From the NCBI GenBank assembly GCA_003645385.1, contig QNEY01000104.1:1-6370 (forward strand): DNA of 6,370 bases. Direction: 5' to 3'. The position numbers were made by a program, and so were the translations under genes. The notes under the pieces are model-generated. The model worked only from the letters and a program-made list of their open reading frames with translations. It was not told where the DNA came from and ran no database searches. Shown here piece by piece: positions 1 through 6,370 of this stretch. Positions within the stretch are counted from its first letter, which is position 1; each line of letters opens with the position of its first letter. This stretch comes from Gammaproteobacteria bacterium (lineage in GTDB: Bacteria > Pseudomonadota > Gammaproteobacteria > Nitrosococcales > Methylophagaceae).

Positions 1-452
1 TATTTACAATGAATTGTCCTGCACCTAAATCATTGCAAGTGGGGCGTTACCTTAATCACTCATACCTTCGTATTGTGACTGATGAAAAAGGACATAATTT
101 TAACGAAATATTTAATGAAACAATGTTTAACGAATTAGCGGGTCGAATTCCAAAAACAACTGCGCAAGAATTAGTGCGTCACGCGAGACCTAAAATTACC
201 GAGTTAATTACTCAGGCTCAGCAATTAGCTGCACAGCAACAATCAGCTATTATTAATCAGGCTATAAAGACAATGCAGAGTGTATTACAACCTGAACAAG
301 AACGTTTAACAGCTTTGGCTAAAGTTAACTCAAATATCCGTATTGAAGAAATTACATATATTGAACAAACACAACAGTCATTGACACAATACCTGCAATC
401 AGCTCAACTTAGTCTAAATGCTGTTCGGGTAGCAATTATTACTGAACCTTAA
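1..452 (+). CDS. rapA: RNA polymerase-associated protein RapA (HepA), C-terminal end only (5' partial)
   Basis: RapA is a Swi2/Snf2-family ATPase that binds RNA polymerase and helps recycle it after transcription. Only its last ~150 codons are here. The frame is open to the left edge (first whole codon at position 3), so the ATG at 9 is an internal Met and not a start. What is visible is the RapA C-terminal domain, with no ATPase motifs. Recognisable blocks shared with the E. coli protein as I recall it are APKxLQxxRxL near the beginning, then RLxALxxVNxNIRxxExxxIE, and a terminal LxAxRxxxIT segment ending in EP. The middle is Gln/Ala-rich helix. The E. coli protein has about 968 residues, so roughly 85% of the gene lies outside the window. 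It reads toward the pump operon but is separated from it by a ~70 bp gap with a possible terminator, so it is probably an independent housekeeping gene. The identification is from remembered homology and is fairly firm. Confidence 0.88.
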   Translation, partial: FTMNCPAPKSLQVGRYLNHSYLRIVTDEKGHNFNEIFNETMFNELAGRIPKTTAQELVRHARPKITELITQAQQLAAQQQSAIINQAIKTMQSVLQPEQERLTALAKVNSNIRIEEITYIEQTQQSLTQYLQSAQLSLNAVRVAIITEP

Positions 453-468
453 GATCTTTTTAAGGTTC
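444..468 (+). terminator. Possible weak terminator hairpin overlapping the rapA stop
   Basis: A perfect 9-bp inverted repeat, GAACCTTAA (444-452) and TTAAGGTTC (460-468), encloses a 7-nt loop. The left arm contains the last codons and the TAA stop of rapA. The stem is AT-rich (3 GC pairs of 9) and is followed by TTATTAATGATTT rather than a clean U-run, so intrinsic termination would be weak. It may instead act as a 3'-end stabilising hairpin. Confidence 0.4.
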
Positions 469-511
469 TTATTAATGATTTAAAGTAGAATTTGTTGTTA
501 GAGTTTGGAAT

Positions 512-517
512 AGGGAG
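512..517 (+). promoter_or_regulatory. Ribosome binding site that decides the adaptor start
   Basis: AGGGAG at 512-517 is the only strong Shine-Dalgarno sequence before the adaptor gene. It lies 7 nt before the in-frame TTG at 525. It is only 2 nt before an ATG at 520, whose frame stops after three codons (ATG ACT TGC TAA). No comparable site precedes the more distal in-frame TTG codons at 492 and 495. This favours TTG 525 as the translation start. Confidence 0.6.
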
Positions 518-524
518 AAATGAC

Positions 525-1757
525 TTGCTAAAACGTGTTTTATTACCCATTGCGATTCTGGTGATTGCAATTTTAGCTTTTATAGCCCTCAATCAGTCTA
601 AGTCTGATAATCGTGTGGTGAAAAAACCTGAAAAAGTATGGCGGGTTAATACGGTAGCAGTGACATATCAGGACCTATCACCAGAAATCACTATTTACGG
701 TCGTGTTGAAACACCTCGACAAGCATCACTGAATGCAGCATTAGTTGCCGATGTAATAGAAGTCAATATTCTAGAAGGTAGTGAGGTCAAAGCTGGACAA
801 GTTTTGGTTAAACTTGATGACACTGATGCACGCTTATTAATTAATCAACGTCAAGCAGAGCTAGCTGAAATAAAAGCATCAATAGAAAGTGAAATGCTTC
901 GCTTCCAAAATGATAAAGATCTTCTCGGTAACGAAAAAGAACTACTTCAGATCTCTGATAACGCCGTTAATAGAGCAAAAAAACTTGAACAGGACCGCCT
1001 AGCTTCCCAATCATTTTTAGATGAAGCATATGCAGCAAAACAACGTCAGTTGTTAACCCTGAAACGTCTCGAACATGATATTGCACAACATCCATCTAGG
1101 CTAGCAGGGCTTAATGCAAAGCGAAGTCGTGCACAAGCATTGCTGAAGCAATCACAGGTAGATTTGCAGAGAACGATTATCAAAGCTCCATTTACAGGTC
1201 GTATTGCTAAATTGGATGTTTCTATTGGTGACAGAGTAAGAACGGGAGAACGACTATTATCTGTTTACGACCTCGAAAATCTTGAAGTACGGGCACAGAT
1301 ACCGGGCCGTTATCTAACACAAATTAACACCAATCTGAAACAAGGTGATCAACAAACTGCCACAGCATATATAGATAATAATTTACTCCAATTTTCATTG
1401 GCAAGGTTATCTGGTGAAATGAGTCCAGATAGTGGCGGGATTGATGGCTTATTTCGTTGCACTAGTGATGGTAATACGTTGGTATTAGGTAAATTTGTCG
1501 AATTAACATTAAAACTCACACAACAATCTTCAGTTATTGCTATTCCATTTAATGCCTTGTATGGATTAAATAAGGTCTATCGTTTAACAGATGGCTACTT
1601 ACAATCCGTCAATGTTGAACGAGTCGGTGAATATCATACCGAACAAGGAATCAGTCTTTTAGTTCGAAGCGAAGAATTGAAAGAAACCGATCAAATAGTA
1701 AGTACCCAATTGCCAAATGCCATAACAGGTCTACGCGTAGAGACAGTAAATGACTGA
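525..1757 (+). CDS. RND efflux pump periplasmic adaptor (membrane fusion protein, HlyD/AcrA type)
   Basis: This protein bridges the inner-membrane permease and the outer-membrane channel of the pump. From TTG 525 it has 410 residues, a normal adaptor length. A longer reading from TTG 492 would add 11 residues but has no ribosome site. In order: an uncleaved-looking hydrophobic anchor (~5-23) with no lipobox Cys; first lipoyl half with EGSEVKAGQVLVKLDD (~84-99); a long, charged coiled-coil hairpin (~103-215); second lipoyl half with KAPFTGRIAKLDVSIGDRV (~220-238); a beta-barrel (~250-333) and a membrane-proximal C-terminal domain. The hairpin contains R150, L154 and S161 in the RxxxLxxxxxxS spacing known for TolC contact at the hairpin tip of MacA/AcrA adaptors. 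The gene overlaps the permease start by 8 bp, so the two are probably translationally coupled. Family membership is clear; the substrate is not deducible. Confidence 0.92.
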   Translation: MLKRVLLPIAILVIAILAFIALNQSKSDNRVVKKPEKVWRVNTVAVTYQDLSPEITIYGRVETPRQASLNAALVADVIEVNILEGSEVKAGQVLVKLDDTDARLLINQRQAELAEIKASIESEMLRFQNDKDLLGNEKELLQISDNAVNRAKKLEQDRLASQSFLDEAYAAKQRQLLTLKRLEHDIAQHPSRLAGLNAKRSRAQALLKQSQVDLQRTIIKAPFTGRIAKLDVSIGDRVRTGERLLSVYDLENLEVRAQIPGRYLTQINTNLKQGDQQTATAYIDNNLLQFSLARLSGEMSPDSGGIDGLFRCTSDGNTLVLGKFVELTLKLTQQSSVIAIPFNALYGLNKVYRLTDGYLQSVNVERVGEYHTEQGISLLVRSEELKETDQIVSTQLPNAITGLRVETVND

Positions 1758-4700
1758 TTCAAAACGTGACTTTATCGGGCTGTTTGCGCAGCATAAGGTT
1801 GCAGCTAATTTGTTAATGATGATTATGATCATTGCAGGTTTGTTATCGTTAACTCGCCTTAACACTCAATACTTCCCAAATTTTGCTCTGGATATCATTA
1901 CTGTTCGGGTTGAATGGCGAAGTGCCAGTGCTGAAGATGTAGAAGATTCAATCTCTAGCCGTATAGAACAAGAGTTACGAACAGTTGATTTTGTTGACAA
2001 AATGACTTCAACATCCTCGTATGGTATGTCATTAGTAACGCTCGAATTTATCGAAGGCACCGAAATGGGGCCTGCACTTGATCAAGTTAAAGAACAAGTT
2101 GCCCAATTACGTAATTTACCAAGCGATTCTGAGATTCCAGAAGTGAGTCTTGTCACACGCTATGAAAATGTAGCACGCATGTTGATAACCACTGATGGTG
2201 AGCTGAATGAACTACGTTATATGGTTCATCAGATTGAACATGATTTACTTGATCGTGGTATCTCTCGCATTACCATCACTGGTTTGCCGGAAGAAGAAAT
2301 TGCTATCCAAATAAGCTCAAAGCAACTGGAATCATTGGGACTTAGTCTGGATGATGTAAGCCAACGAGTTAATGCTTTGAGTAGTGATTTGCCGGCCGGA
2401 GAAATTGGTAATGATGATACGGCACGGCAATTGCGTAGTCTTGATCAGCGTCGTGATTCCCAAGCATTTTCTGAGCTGGTATTGAAAACTGATTATTCTG
2501 GTCGATTAGTACTGTTGCAAGATGTAGCAGATATTGAACGTAGGCCAATGCGCAAGCAGATAAGTGTGTTTTATCAGAATAAACCGGCAATTGAAATTGC
2601 ACTACAACGTACTGAAAATGCAGATTCACTCGATGCCGCCGAAGTACTTGAACAATGGCTTGATGATAATCAGAATCAGTTACCCAAAGGTGTTGAAATC
2701 AAAGTCTATGATGCCAGTTGGCAACTCATCAAAGAGCGGATGGATTTGTTGGTGAAAAATGGCTTAGGTGGACTTATCCTAGTTGTAGGTATTCTGTTCT
2801 TATTTTTGCATGGCCGTGTTGCATGGTGGGTAGCTGTCGGTATTCCAGTATCATTTATGGCAACATTATTTGTCATGTATCTGTTCGGTGGCAGTATCAA
2901 CATGATCAGCCTGTTTGGTTTGATTATGGCATTAGGGATAATTGTTGATGATGCCATCGTTGTCGGTGAAGATGGGTTGGCTCATTATCAAAGTGGTGAA
3001 GATTCACTGCAAGCTGCTGAGGGTGGTGCTCGACGAATGCTGGCTCCGGTTATTTCATCATCATTAACTACAGCCGCATCCTTTTTACCATTAATGCTTA
3101 TTGGTGGAACGATAGGGAATATTTTGTTTGATATCCCTTTTGTGGTGATTTGCGTAATTATTGCTTCTGTAATTGAAAGCTTTTTGATATTACCGGGTCA
3201 TTTACGCCATGCATTTCATAAAATTCATCATGTTAAGCCACCACCTATTCGAGCTTGGTTAGATCAAAAATTTAATTATTTACGAGACGATTTATTTAAA
3301 CCCCTTGTTGTTCTGTGTGTAAATAATCGATGGACAACTATTAGTGCAACAGTTGGCTTGTTGATAATTTGTATTGGTCTCTTAGCCAGTGGTCGATTGC
3401 ATTTCACTTTTTTCCCATCACCTGAGGGTACGAGTGTCACAGCCAATGTCCGATTTACAGCAGGGACACCCTCATACAGAGTAGCTGTGTTTTTAGAACA
3501 CTTAAATGAAACTCTTGAGCTAACAAAACAAGATCTAGGACCTGAACTTGTCGAGATTGCAGTTACGCGCCTAGGCAGTGCAACTACAGCAGGAGGTGGT
3601 AGTAGATCTGCACAAAAAGAAGAACGATTTGGATCTCTTCAGCTTGAACTTATTTCACCTGACCTTCGAGACGTACGCAATAAAGATTTTATTCAAACAT
3701 GGCGTCAATATATTACGCTTCCAGCAGGTATTGAGACTTTTACATTATCTGAGAGACGTGTTGGGCCACCAGGTAGTGATATTGACATTCGTTTAGCCGG
3801 CGCTTCAGCCACAACTTTGAAAAAAGCAGCCCAACAAGTTGCTGAAGCATTAAAACAATTTCCTGGCATTAGTGCCATTGAAGATGATATGCCTTATGGT
3901 CAAGAGCAACTTATATACAAAGTCAAAGGCCAAGGTGAAGTACTAGGGTTGACAGTAAATAATGTTGGCCACCAATTGAGGGCAGCATTTGATGGTCAAC
4001 TGGTACAAATCTTTCAAGATGGTGATGATGAAGTAGAAGTTAGGGTGATGTTACCCGATAAAGAACGTAACACTGTGGCAACGCTGGAAAACTTTATGTT
4101 ACGGCTACCACAAGGTGGTAGTGCTCCATTGTCCAGCGTGGTTGAATTTGAAGCTCGACGTGGCTTTGATGTGTTGCGTCATACTGATAGTAAACTGGCT
4201 ATTCATATTACGGCTACAGTTGACTCAACGATCAATAATAGTAATAACATTCTTGCAGACTTGCAGGAAAATATATTGCCCGATCTGAGTTTACGTTATG
4301 GCGTTAATATTGGCTTTGAAGGCCGTGCAGAAGAGCAAGCTGAAACATTAGGAGATATGAAACAAGGTGTTTTATTAGCCTTTATGCTGATTTATTTAAT
4401 TCTAGCATGGGTTTTCGCTTCATATGGCTGGCCATTAGTCGTAATGGCAGCAATTCCATTTGGACTTATTGGTGCATTGGCTGGTCATTGGTTGATGGGA
4501 ATTGATTTGACTATTCTCTCGCTATTTGGGATTTTCGGCCTGTCTGGCATAGTGGTTAATGATTCAATTATTCTGGTCACCTTTTTTAAACATCAACGTG
4601 AAAAGGGTATTGAAACTACACAAGCAATTATCAATGCAGCAACACAACGATTACGAGCTGTATTACTTACTTCATTAACGACTATTGGTGGTTTGACACC

Positions 4701-4881
4701 TTTATTATTTGAAACTTCGATGCAGGCACAGTTTTTAATTCCAATGGCAGTGTCGATTTCCTTTGGTTTAATGTTCTCGACAGTGTTGGTCTTATTGGTT
4801 GTTCCTGCATTATTATCTATTCATGAAAGTATTGCAGATAAACTGTCCTCACAATCTTTTAATCCGTCAACATCAATTTAA
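1750..4881 (+). CDS. RND efflux transporter permease (AcrB-like, HAE-type)
   Basis: Proton-driven inner-membrane pump subunit, expected to work as a trimer, taking substrates from the periplasm or outer leaflet. At 1043 residues it is full length for the family (AcrB has 1049). The duplicated RND layout is complete: TM1 (~17-35), a first large periplasmic porter region (~36-335), TM2-6 (~338-483), a cytosolic linker, TM7 (~529-547), a second periplasmic region (~550-870) and TM8-12 (~873-1022). TM4 carries GIIVDDAIVVGED with D400/D401, equivalent to AcrB D407/D408 of the proton relay. The heavy-metal RND motif (VDGAVV) is absent, which points to organic or amphiphilic substrates. TM10 reads GIVVNDSIILVTF (N937, D938), so the AcrB Lys940 is not conserved, as in many non-AcrB relatives. 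The ATG at 1750 lies inside the adaptor 3' end, with an AGAG 7 nt upstream. The porter-domain sequence gives no specific substrate call. Confidence 0.95.
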   Translation: MTDSKRDFIGLFAQHKVAANLLMMIMIIAGLLSLTRLNTQYFPNFALDIITVRVEWRSASAEDVEDSISSRIEQELRTVDFVDKMTSTSSYGMSLVTLEFIEGTEMGPALDQVKEQVAQLRNLPSDSEIPEVSLVTRYENVARMLITTDGELNELRYMVHQIEHDLLDRGISRITITGLPEEEIAIQISSKQLESLGLSLDDVSQRVNALSSDLPAGEIGNDDTARQLRSLDQRRDSQAFSELVLKTDYSGRLVLLQDVADIERRPMRKQISVFYQNKPAIEIALQRTENADSLDAAEVLEQWLDDNQNQLPKGVEIKVYDASWQLIKERMDLLVKNGLGGLILVVGILFLFLHGRVAWWVAVGIPVSFMATLFVMYLFGGSINMISLFGLIMALGIIVDDAIVVGEDGLAHYQSGEDSLQAAEGGARRMLAPVISSSLTTAASFLPLMLIGGTIGNILFDIPFVVICVIIASVIESFLILPGHLRHAFHKIHHVKPPPIRAWLDQKFNYLRDDLFKPLVVLCVNNRWTTISATVGLLIICIGLLASGRLHFTFFPSPEGTSVTANVRFTAGTPSYRVAVFLEHLNETLELTKQDLGPELVEIAVTRLGSATTAGGGSRSAQKEERFGSLQLELISPDLRDVRNKDFIQTWRQYITLPAGIETFTLSERRVGPPGSDIDIRLAGASATTLKKAAQQVAEALKQFPGISAIEDDMPYGQEQLIYKVKGQGEVLGLTVNNVGHQLRAAFDGQLVQIFQDGDDEVEVRVMLPDKERNTVATLENFMLRLPQGGSAPLSSVVEFEARRGFDVLRHTDSKLAIHITATVDSTINNSNNILADLQENILPDLSLRYGVNIGFEGRAEEQAETLGDMKQGVLLAFMLIYLILAWVFASYGWPLVVMAAIPFGLIGALAGHWLMGIDLTILSLFGIFGLSGIVVNDSIILVTFFKHQREKGIETTQAIINAATQRLRAVLLTSLTTIGGLTPLLFETSMQAQFLIPMAVSISFGLMFSTVLVLLVVPALLSIHESIADKLSSQSFNPSTSI

Positions 4882-4884
4882 CAC

Positions 4885-4889
4885 AAGGA
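4885..4889 (+). promoter_or_regulatory. Ribosome binding site of the outer-membrane channel gene
   Basis: AAGGA lies in the 14-bp gap between the permease stop and the channel ATG at 4896, with a 6-nt spacer. It fixes the start and supports independent reinitiation on the same transcript. Confidence 0.7.
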
Positions 4890-4895
4890 TTCACA

Positions 4896-6164
4896 ATGTC
4901 ATTTCGCAACAATCTTGTTATTTTGTCCGTTGCTGTTGGCTTTGCTGCAACTAATATTGTTCTAGCAGAAACGCCACAAGTGGAAAAGACTACTACCGTG
5001 ACGTTGTCATCGTTGACTCAGTATGTCTATCAACAGCATCCTGCTCATCATAATGAAATTGCACAACAGCAAAGAATTGATGCCAACACTGAGTTGGCTA
5101 ATGGTCTTTTTGCTGATGCAAGCAGCATGAATGTAATACATAAGAATGATGTTGTTGCGACTGATGATGGTTTTCAGGAGTGGGAAGCCTTTGTGGAAAT
5201 GCCATTATGGTTAGCGGGTCAAAAACAAAGTCAACTAATGCTATCGGAAAAAATGGCAGCAGAATTACCGGCCTATAAACAGCAGATAAGGTTGGAGTCG
5301 TCTGCAAAAGTTCGTGAACTGATCTGGAACGTGATTTTAGCTGAGACTACAGCAAAGCAAGTCCATCAAAGCTGGCAAACAGCACAAAAACTACATCAAG
5401 ACGTGGCAGCACGTGTTAAGGCAGGAGAATTGGCTGGTACTGAACGTTTATTGGCAAGCACTCACGAACTTGATATACAAAGCGAGTATTTGCTTGCACA
5501 AGCAGAATTAGAACATACGTTGAAAAGTTATCAACGCTTTACCGGCGAAAGTACTTTGCCAGAAATATATGAAGAGACACGACATCAAGATAGTGATCTT
5601 ACCCAACGACATCATTCTTTAGCGGTTATTGATCAGCAACATCCATCATTAGTTTTTATTGATCAGCAAATTAATACACTAAGAATTCAGCAAGATGTAG
5701 CTGGGTTTGATGGCGCTGTTAATCCAAATTTATCACTGGGTATGCAAAGTGGACGAGGCGAACGCGGTGAGCACTTTAACAATAGTATTATTCTCGGTAT
5801 AAACTTTGCTTTAGATGACAGAGTTTTCCGCCAACCAGCAGTTGCCGACGCTTCTGTAGCATTGGCCGATGCTGAAATTAGCCGCAAACAGTTGGAAAGG
5901 GAGTTAAATAGTATCTTAAGCTCAAACTTACATGACTTGGAAACAAAGCGGCAACAGCTTGAGCTAATCAGTACGCAAGATAAAGAAACACAACAGTATT
6001 TTGCTCTCCAACAACGTGCATTTGAACTTGGTGAAATTGATTTGGTCAATGTATTACGGAGTCAATCAATTGCCAATGAGGTGCATAATAGAAAGGAACT
6101 ACTACAAATACAAATCAAGCAGCTCGTCGCTCAAATCAATCAGGCATTAGGTATTATTCTGTAA
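4896..6164 (+). CDS. TolC-family outer-membrane efflux channel
   Basis: Forms the trimeric outer-membrane exit duct of the pump. The 422-residue product begins with a signal peptide (~1-24; hydrophobic LVILSVAVGFAA, likely cleavage after VLA, before ETPQ). It lacks a lipobox Cys, unlike lipidated OprM-type channels. The expected twofold repeat is visible: each half starts with a helix opening at a His-Pro (H48-P49 and H249-P250). Each half then has a beta-strand pair (~76-106, with EMPLWLAGQ; ~275-308, with NPNLSLGMQSG and SIILGINFAL), followed by long Gln/Glu/Leu-rich helices including AQAELEHTLKSYQRFTGE (~201-218). Length fits a compact channel. The general look (WLxGQ, short strands, RGERG turn) recalls the CzcC-like branch more than E. 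coli TolC; that is an impression from memory. It lies 14 bp after the permease, so it belongs to the same operon. A diverged 10-codon tandem repeat sits just before the second half. Confidence 0.9.
   Translation: MSFRNNLVILSVAVGFAATNIVLAETPQVEKTTTVTLSSLTQYVYQQHPAHHNEIAQQQRIDANTELANGLFADASSMNVIHKNDVVATDDGFQEWEAFVEMPLWLAGQKQSQLMLSEKMAAELPAYKQQIRLESSAKVRELIWNVILAETTAKQVHQSWQTAQKLHQDVAARVKAGELAGTERLLASTHELDIQSEYLLAQAELEHTLKSYQRFTGESTLPEIYEETRHQDSDLTQRHHSLAVIDQQHPSLVFIDQQINTLRIQQDVAGFDGAVNPNLSLGMQSGRGERGEHFNNSIILGINFALDDRVFRQPAVADASVALADAEISRKQLERELNSILSSNLHDLETKRQQLELISTQDKETQQYFALQQRAFELGEIDLVNVLRSQSIANEVHNRKELLQIQIKQLVAQINQALGIIL
5610..5669 (+). repeat. Diverged 30-bp tandem repeat inside the channel gene
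   Basis: Two adjacent 30-bp units, 5610-5639 and 5640-5669, match at 24 of 30 positions, with the last 14 bp (TTATTGATCAGCAA) identical. They encode HHSLAVIDQQ (residues 239-248) and HPSLVFIDQQ (249-258). The second unit holds the His-Pro that normally opens the second half of TolC-family proteins, so the first looks like an in-frame duplicate of that helix start. Confidence 0.75.
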
Positions 6165-6175
6165 ATATTGAAGAG

Positions 6176-6189
6176 TTTCACATTTCACA
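6176..6189 (+). repeat. Tandem TTTCACA heptamers after the pump operon
   Basis: Two back-to-back copies of TTTCACA (6176-6182, 6183-6189) lie 12 bp after the channel stop codon. A related ATTCACA occurs at 6213-6219, overlapping the proposed -35 box of the next gene. They could be operator half-sites or simple chance in AT-rich DNA. Confidence 0.4.
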
Positions 6190-6213
6190 AGGTTTATTAA
6201 GTTTTTGTTAAGA

Positions 6214-6242
6214 TTCACACAATAAAATTAACGCCATATTAT
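6214..6242 (+). promoter_or_regulatory. Candidate sigma70 promoter for the downstream gene
   Basis: A -35 box TTCACA (6214-6219, 5 of 6 matches to TTGACA) and a -10 box TATTAT (6237-6242, 5 of 6 matches to TATAAT) are separated by an ideal 17 bp. Initiation would fall near 6249, giving a leader of only about 14 nt that still holds the AAGGG ribosome site at 6249-6253. It supports the last gene being a separate transcription unit from the pump operon, although no clear intrinsic terminator is visible between them. Confidence 0.5.
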
Positions 6243-6262
6243 CCAGGTAAGGGTTGACAGAT

Positions 6263-6370
6263 ATGGAAGCGATACAATCTCAACAACAGTTAGATAGAAA
6301 AAACAGATTTGCATCCGCACGAGCAGAACGGTTGTTGTTACCTCATTTGCCGATTAAAATTAATGATAGA
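6263..6370 (+). CDS. Unrecognised protein, N-terminal 36 codons only (3' partial)
   Basis: An open frame begins at ATG 6263 and runs off the right edge. AAGGG at 6250-6253 (AAGGG core from 6249) lies 9 nt upstream, and an in-frame stop at 6248-6250 limits any longer reading to a TTG at 6254. The visible residues begin MEAIQSQQQLDRKNRF and continue through a basic/hydrophobic LLLPHLPIKIND stretch. There is no signal peptide or membrane segment, so it looks cytoplasmic. The short region does not match a family I can name. Promoter, ribosome site and an open frame together suggest a real gene, but its function and any link to the pump are unknown. Confidence 0.55.
   Translation, partial: MEAIQSQQQLDRKNRFASARAERLLLPHLPIKINDR

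Noticed and set aside
9..452. Reading the first frame as a complete 147-residue gene starting at ATG 9
   Set aside because: The frame is open to the window edge, there is no ribosome site, and the sequence matches the C-terminal end of RapA, so it is a truncated larger gene.
486..491. TAGAAT as the -10 box of the pump operon promoter
   Set aside because: It matches 5 of 6, but no acceptable -35 box lies 16-18 bp upstream (the region reads AAGGTTCT) and there is no extended -10 TG, so I do not call it. The operon promoter remains unidentified.
2369..2957. Several short overlapping frames on both strands inside the permease gene
   Set aside because: All lie within a continuous, family-matching RND reading frame and have no recognisable protein features.
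5687..6049. Antisense 120-codon open frame opposite the channel gene
   Set aside because: The product is Ser/Cys-rich low-complexity sequence typical of the reverse strand of a Gln/Leu-rich coding region, with no ribosome site and full overlap with a well-supported gene.
6165..6213. Intrinsic terminator after the channel gene
   Set aside because: T-runs are present (for example at 6202-6206), but I find no GC-containing hairpin next to them, so termination may be factor-dependent or absent.
6254..6278. Perfect TTGACA at 6254-6259 with TACAAT at 6273-6278 as a promoter
   Set aside because: The spacer is only 13 bp and the -10 would lie inside the coding frame starting at 6263; the 17-bp pair just upstream fits far better.

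Overview
This window is AT-rich (roughly 40% GC by eye) and reads as chromosomal DNA from a gammaproteobacterium. The best lineage clue is the 3' end of rapA (hepA), whose C-terminal domain matches the enterobacterial RapA tail as I remember it. RapA in this form is largely a gammaproteobacterial protein. The pump proteins are also of proteobacterial type. I cannot name a genus from the sequence alone.

Layout, left to right, all on the + strand: (1) the last ~150 codons of rapA, cut off by the window's left edge. Its stop codon lies inside a short inverted repeat that may end transcription. (2) A compact three-gene operon for a tripartite RND efflux pump: a membrane-anchored periplasmic adaptor of the HlyD/AcrA type (probable TTG start at 525), a 1043-residue inner-membrane RND permease whose start overlaps the adaptor stop by 8 bp, and a TolC-family outer-membrane channel 14 bp downstream. 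(3) A ~100 bp intergenic stretch with a good sigma70-type promoter candidate. (4) The first 36 codons of an unrecognised gene running off the right edge.

The three pump proteins would form one envelope-spanning machine. The permease takes proton-motive force through its transmembrane Asp pair (D400/D401) and captures substrates in its periplasmic porter domain. The adaptor docks its coiled-coil hairpin tip, which carries the RxxxLxxxxxxS TolC-contact pattern, onto the outer-membrane channel, and the channel conducts the substrate out of the cell. The permease has the VDD motif of the hydrophobe/amphiphile (HAE-like) group rather than the heavy-metal motif, so the likely cargo is organic (drugs, detergents, bile-like or lipid-like compounds). 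The actual substrate cannot be read from the sequence. No dedicated regulator gene is visible.

I see no evidence of an undescribed system, mobile element, CRISPR array or RNA gene. The points worth a second look are small: an odd start region for the adaptor, a diverged 30-bp tandem duplication inside the channel gene, loss of the AcrB-type Lys in TM10 of the permease, and repeated motifs in front of the last gene.
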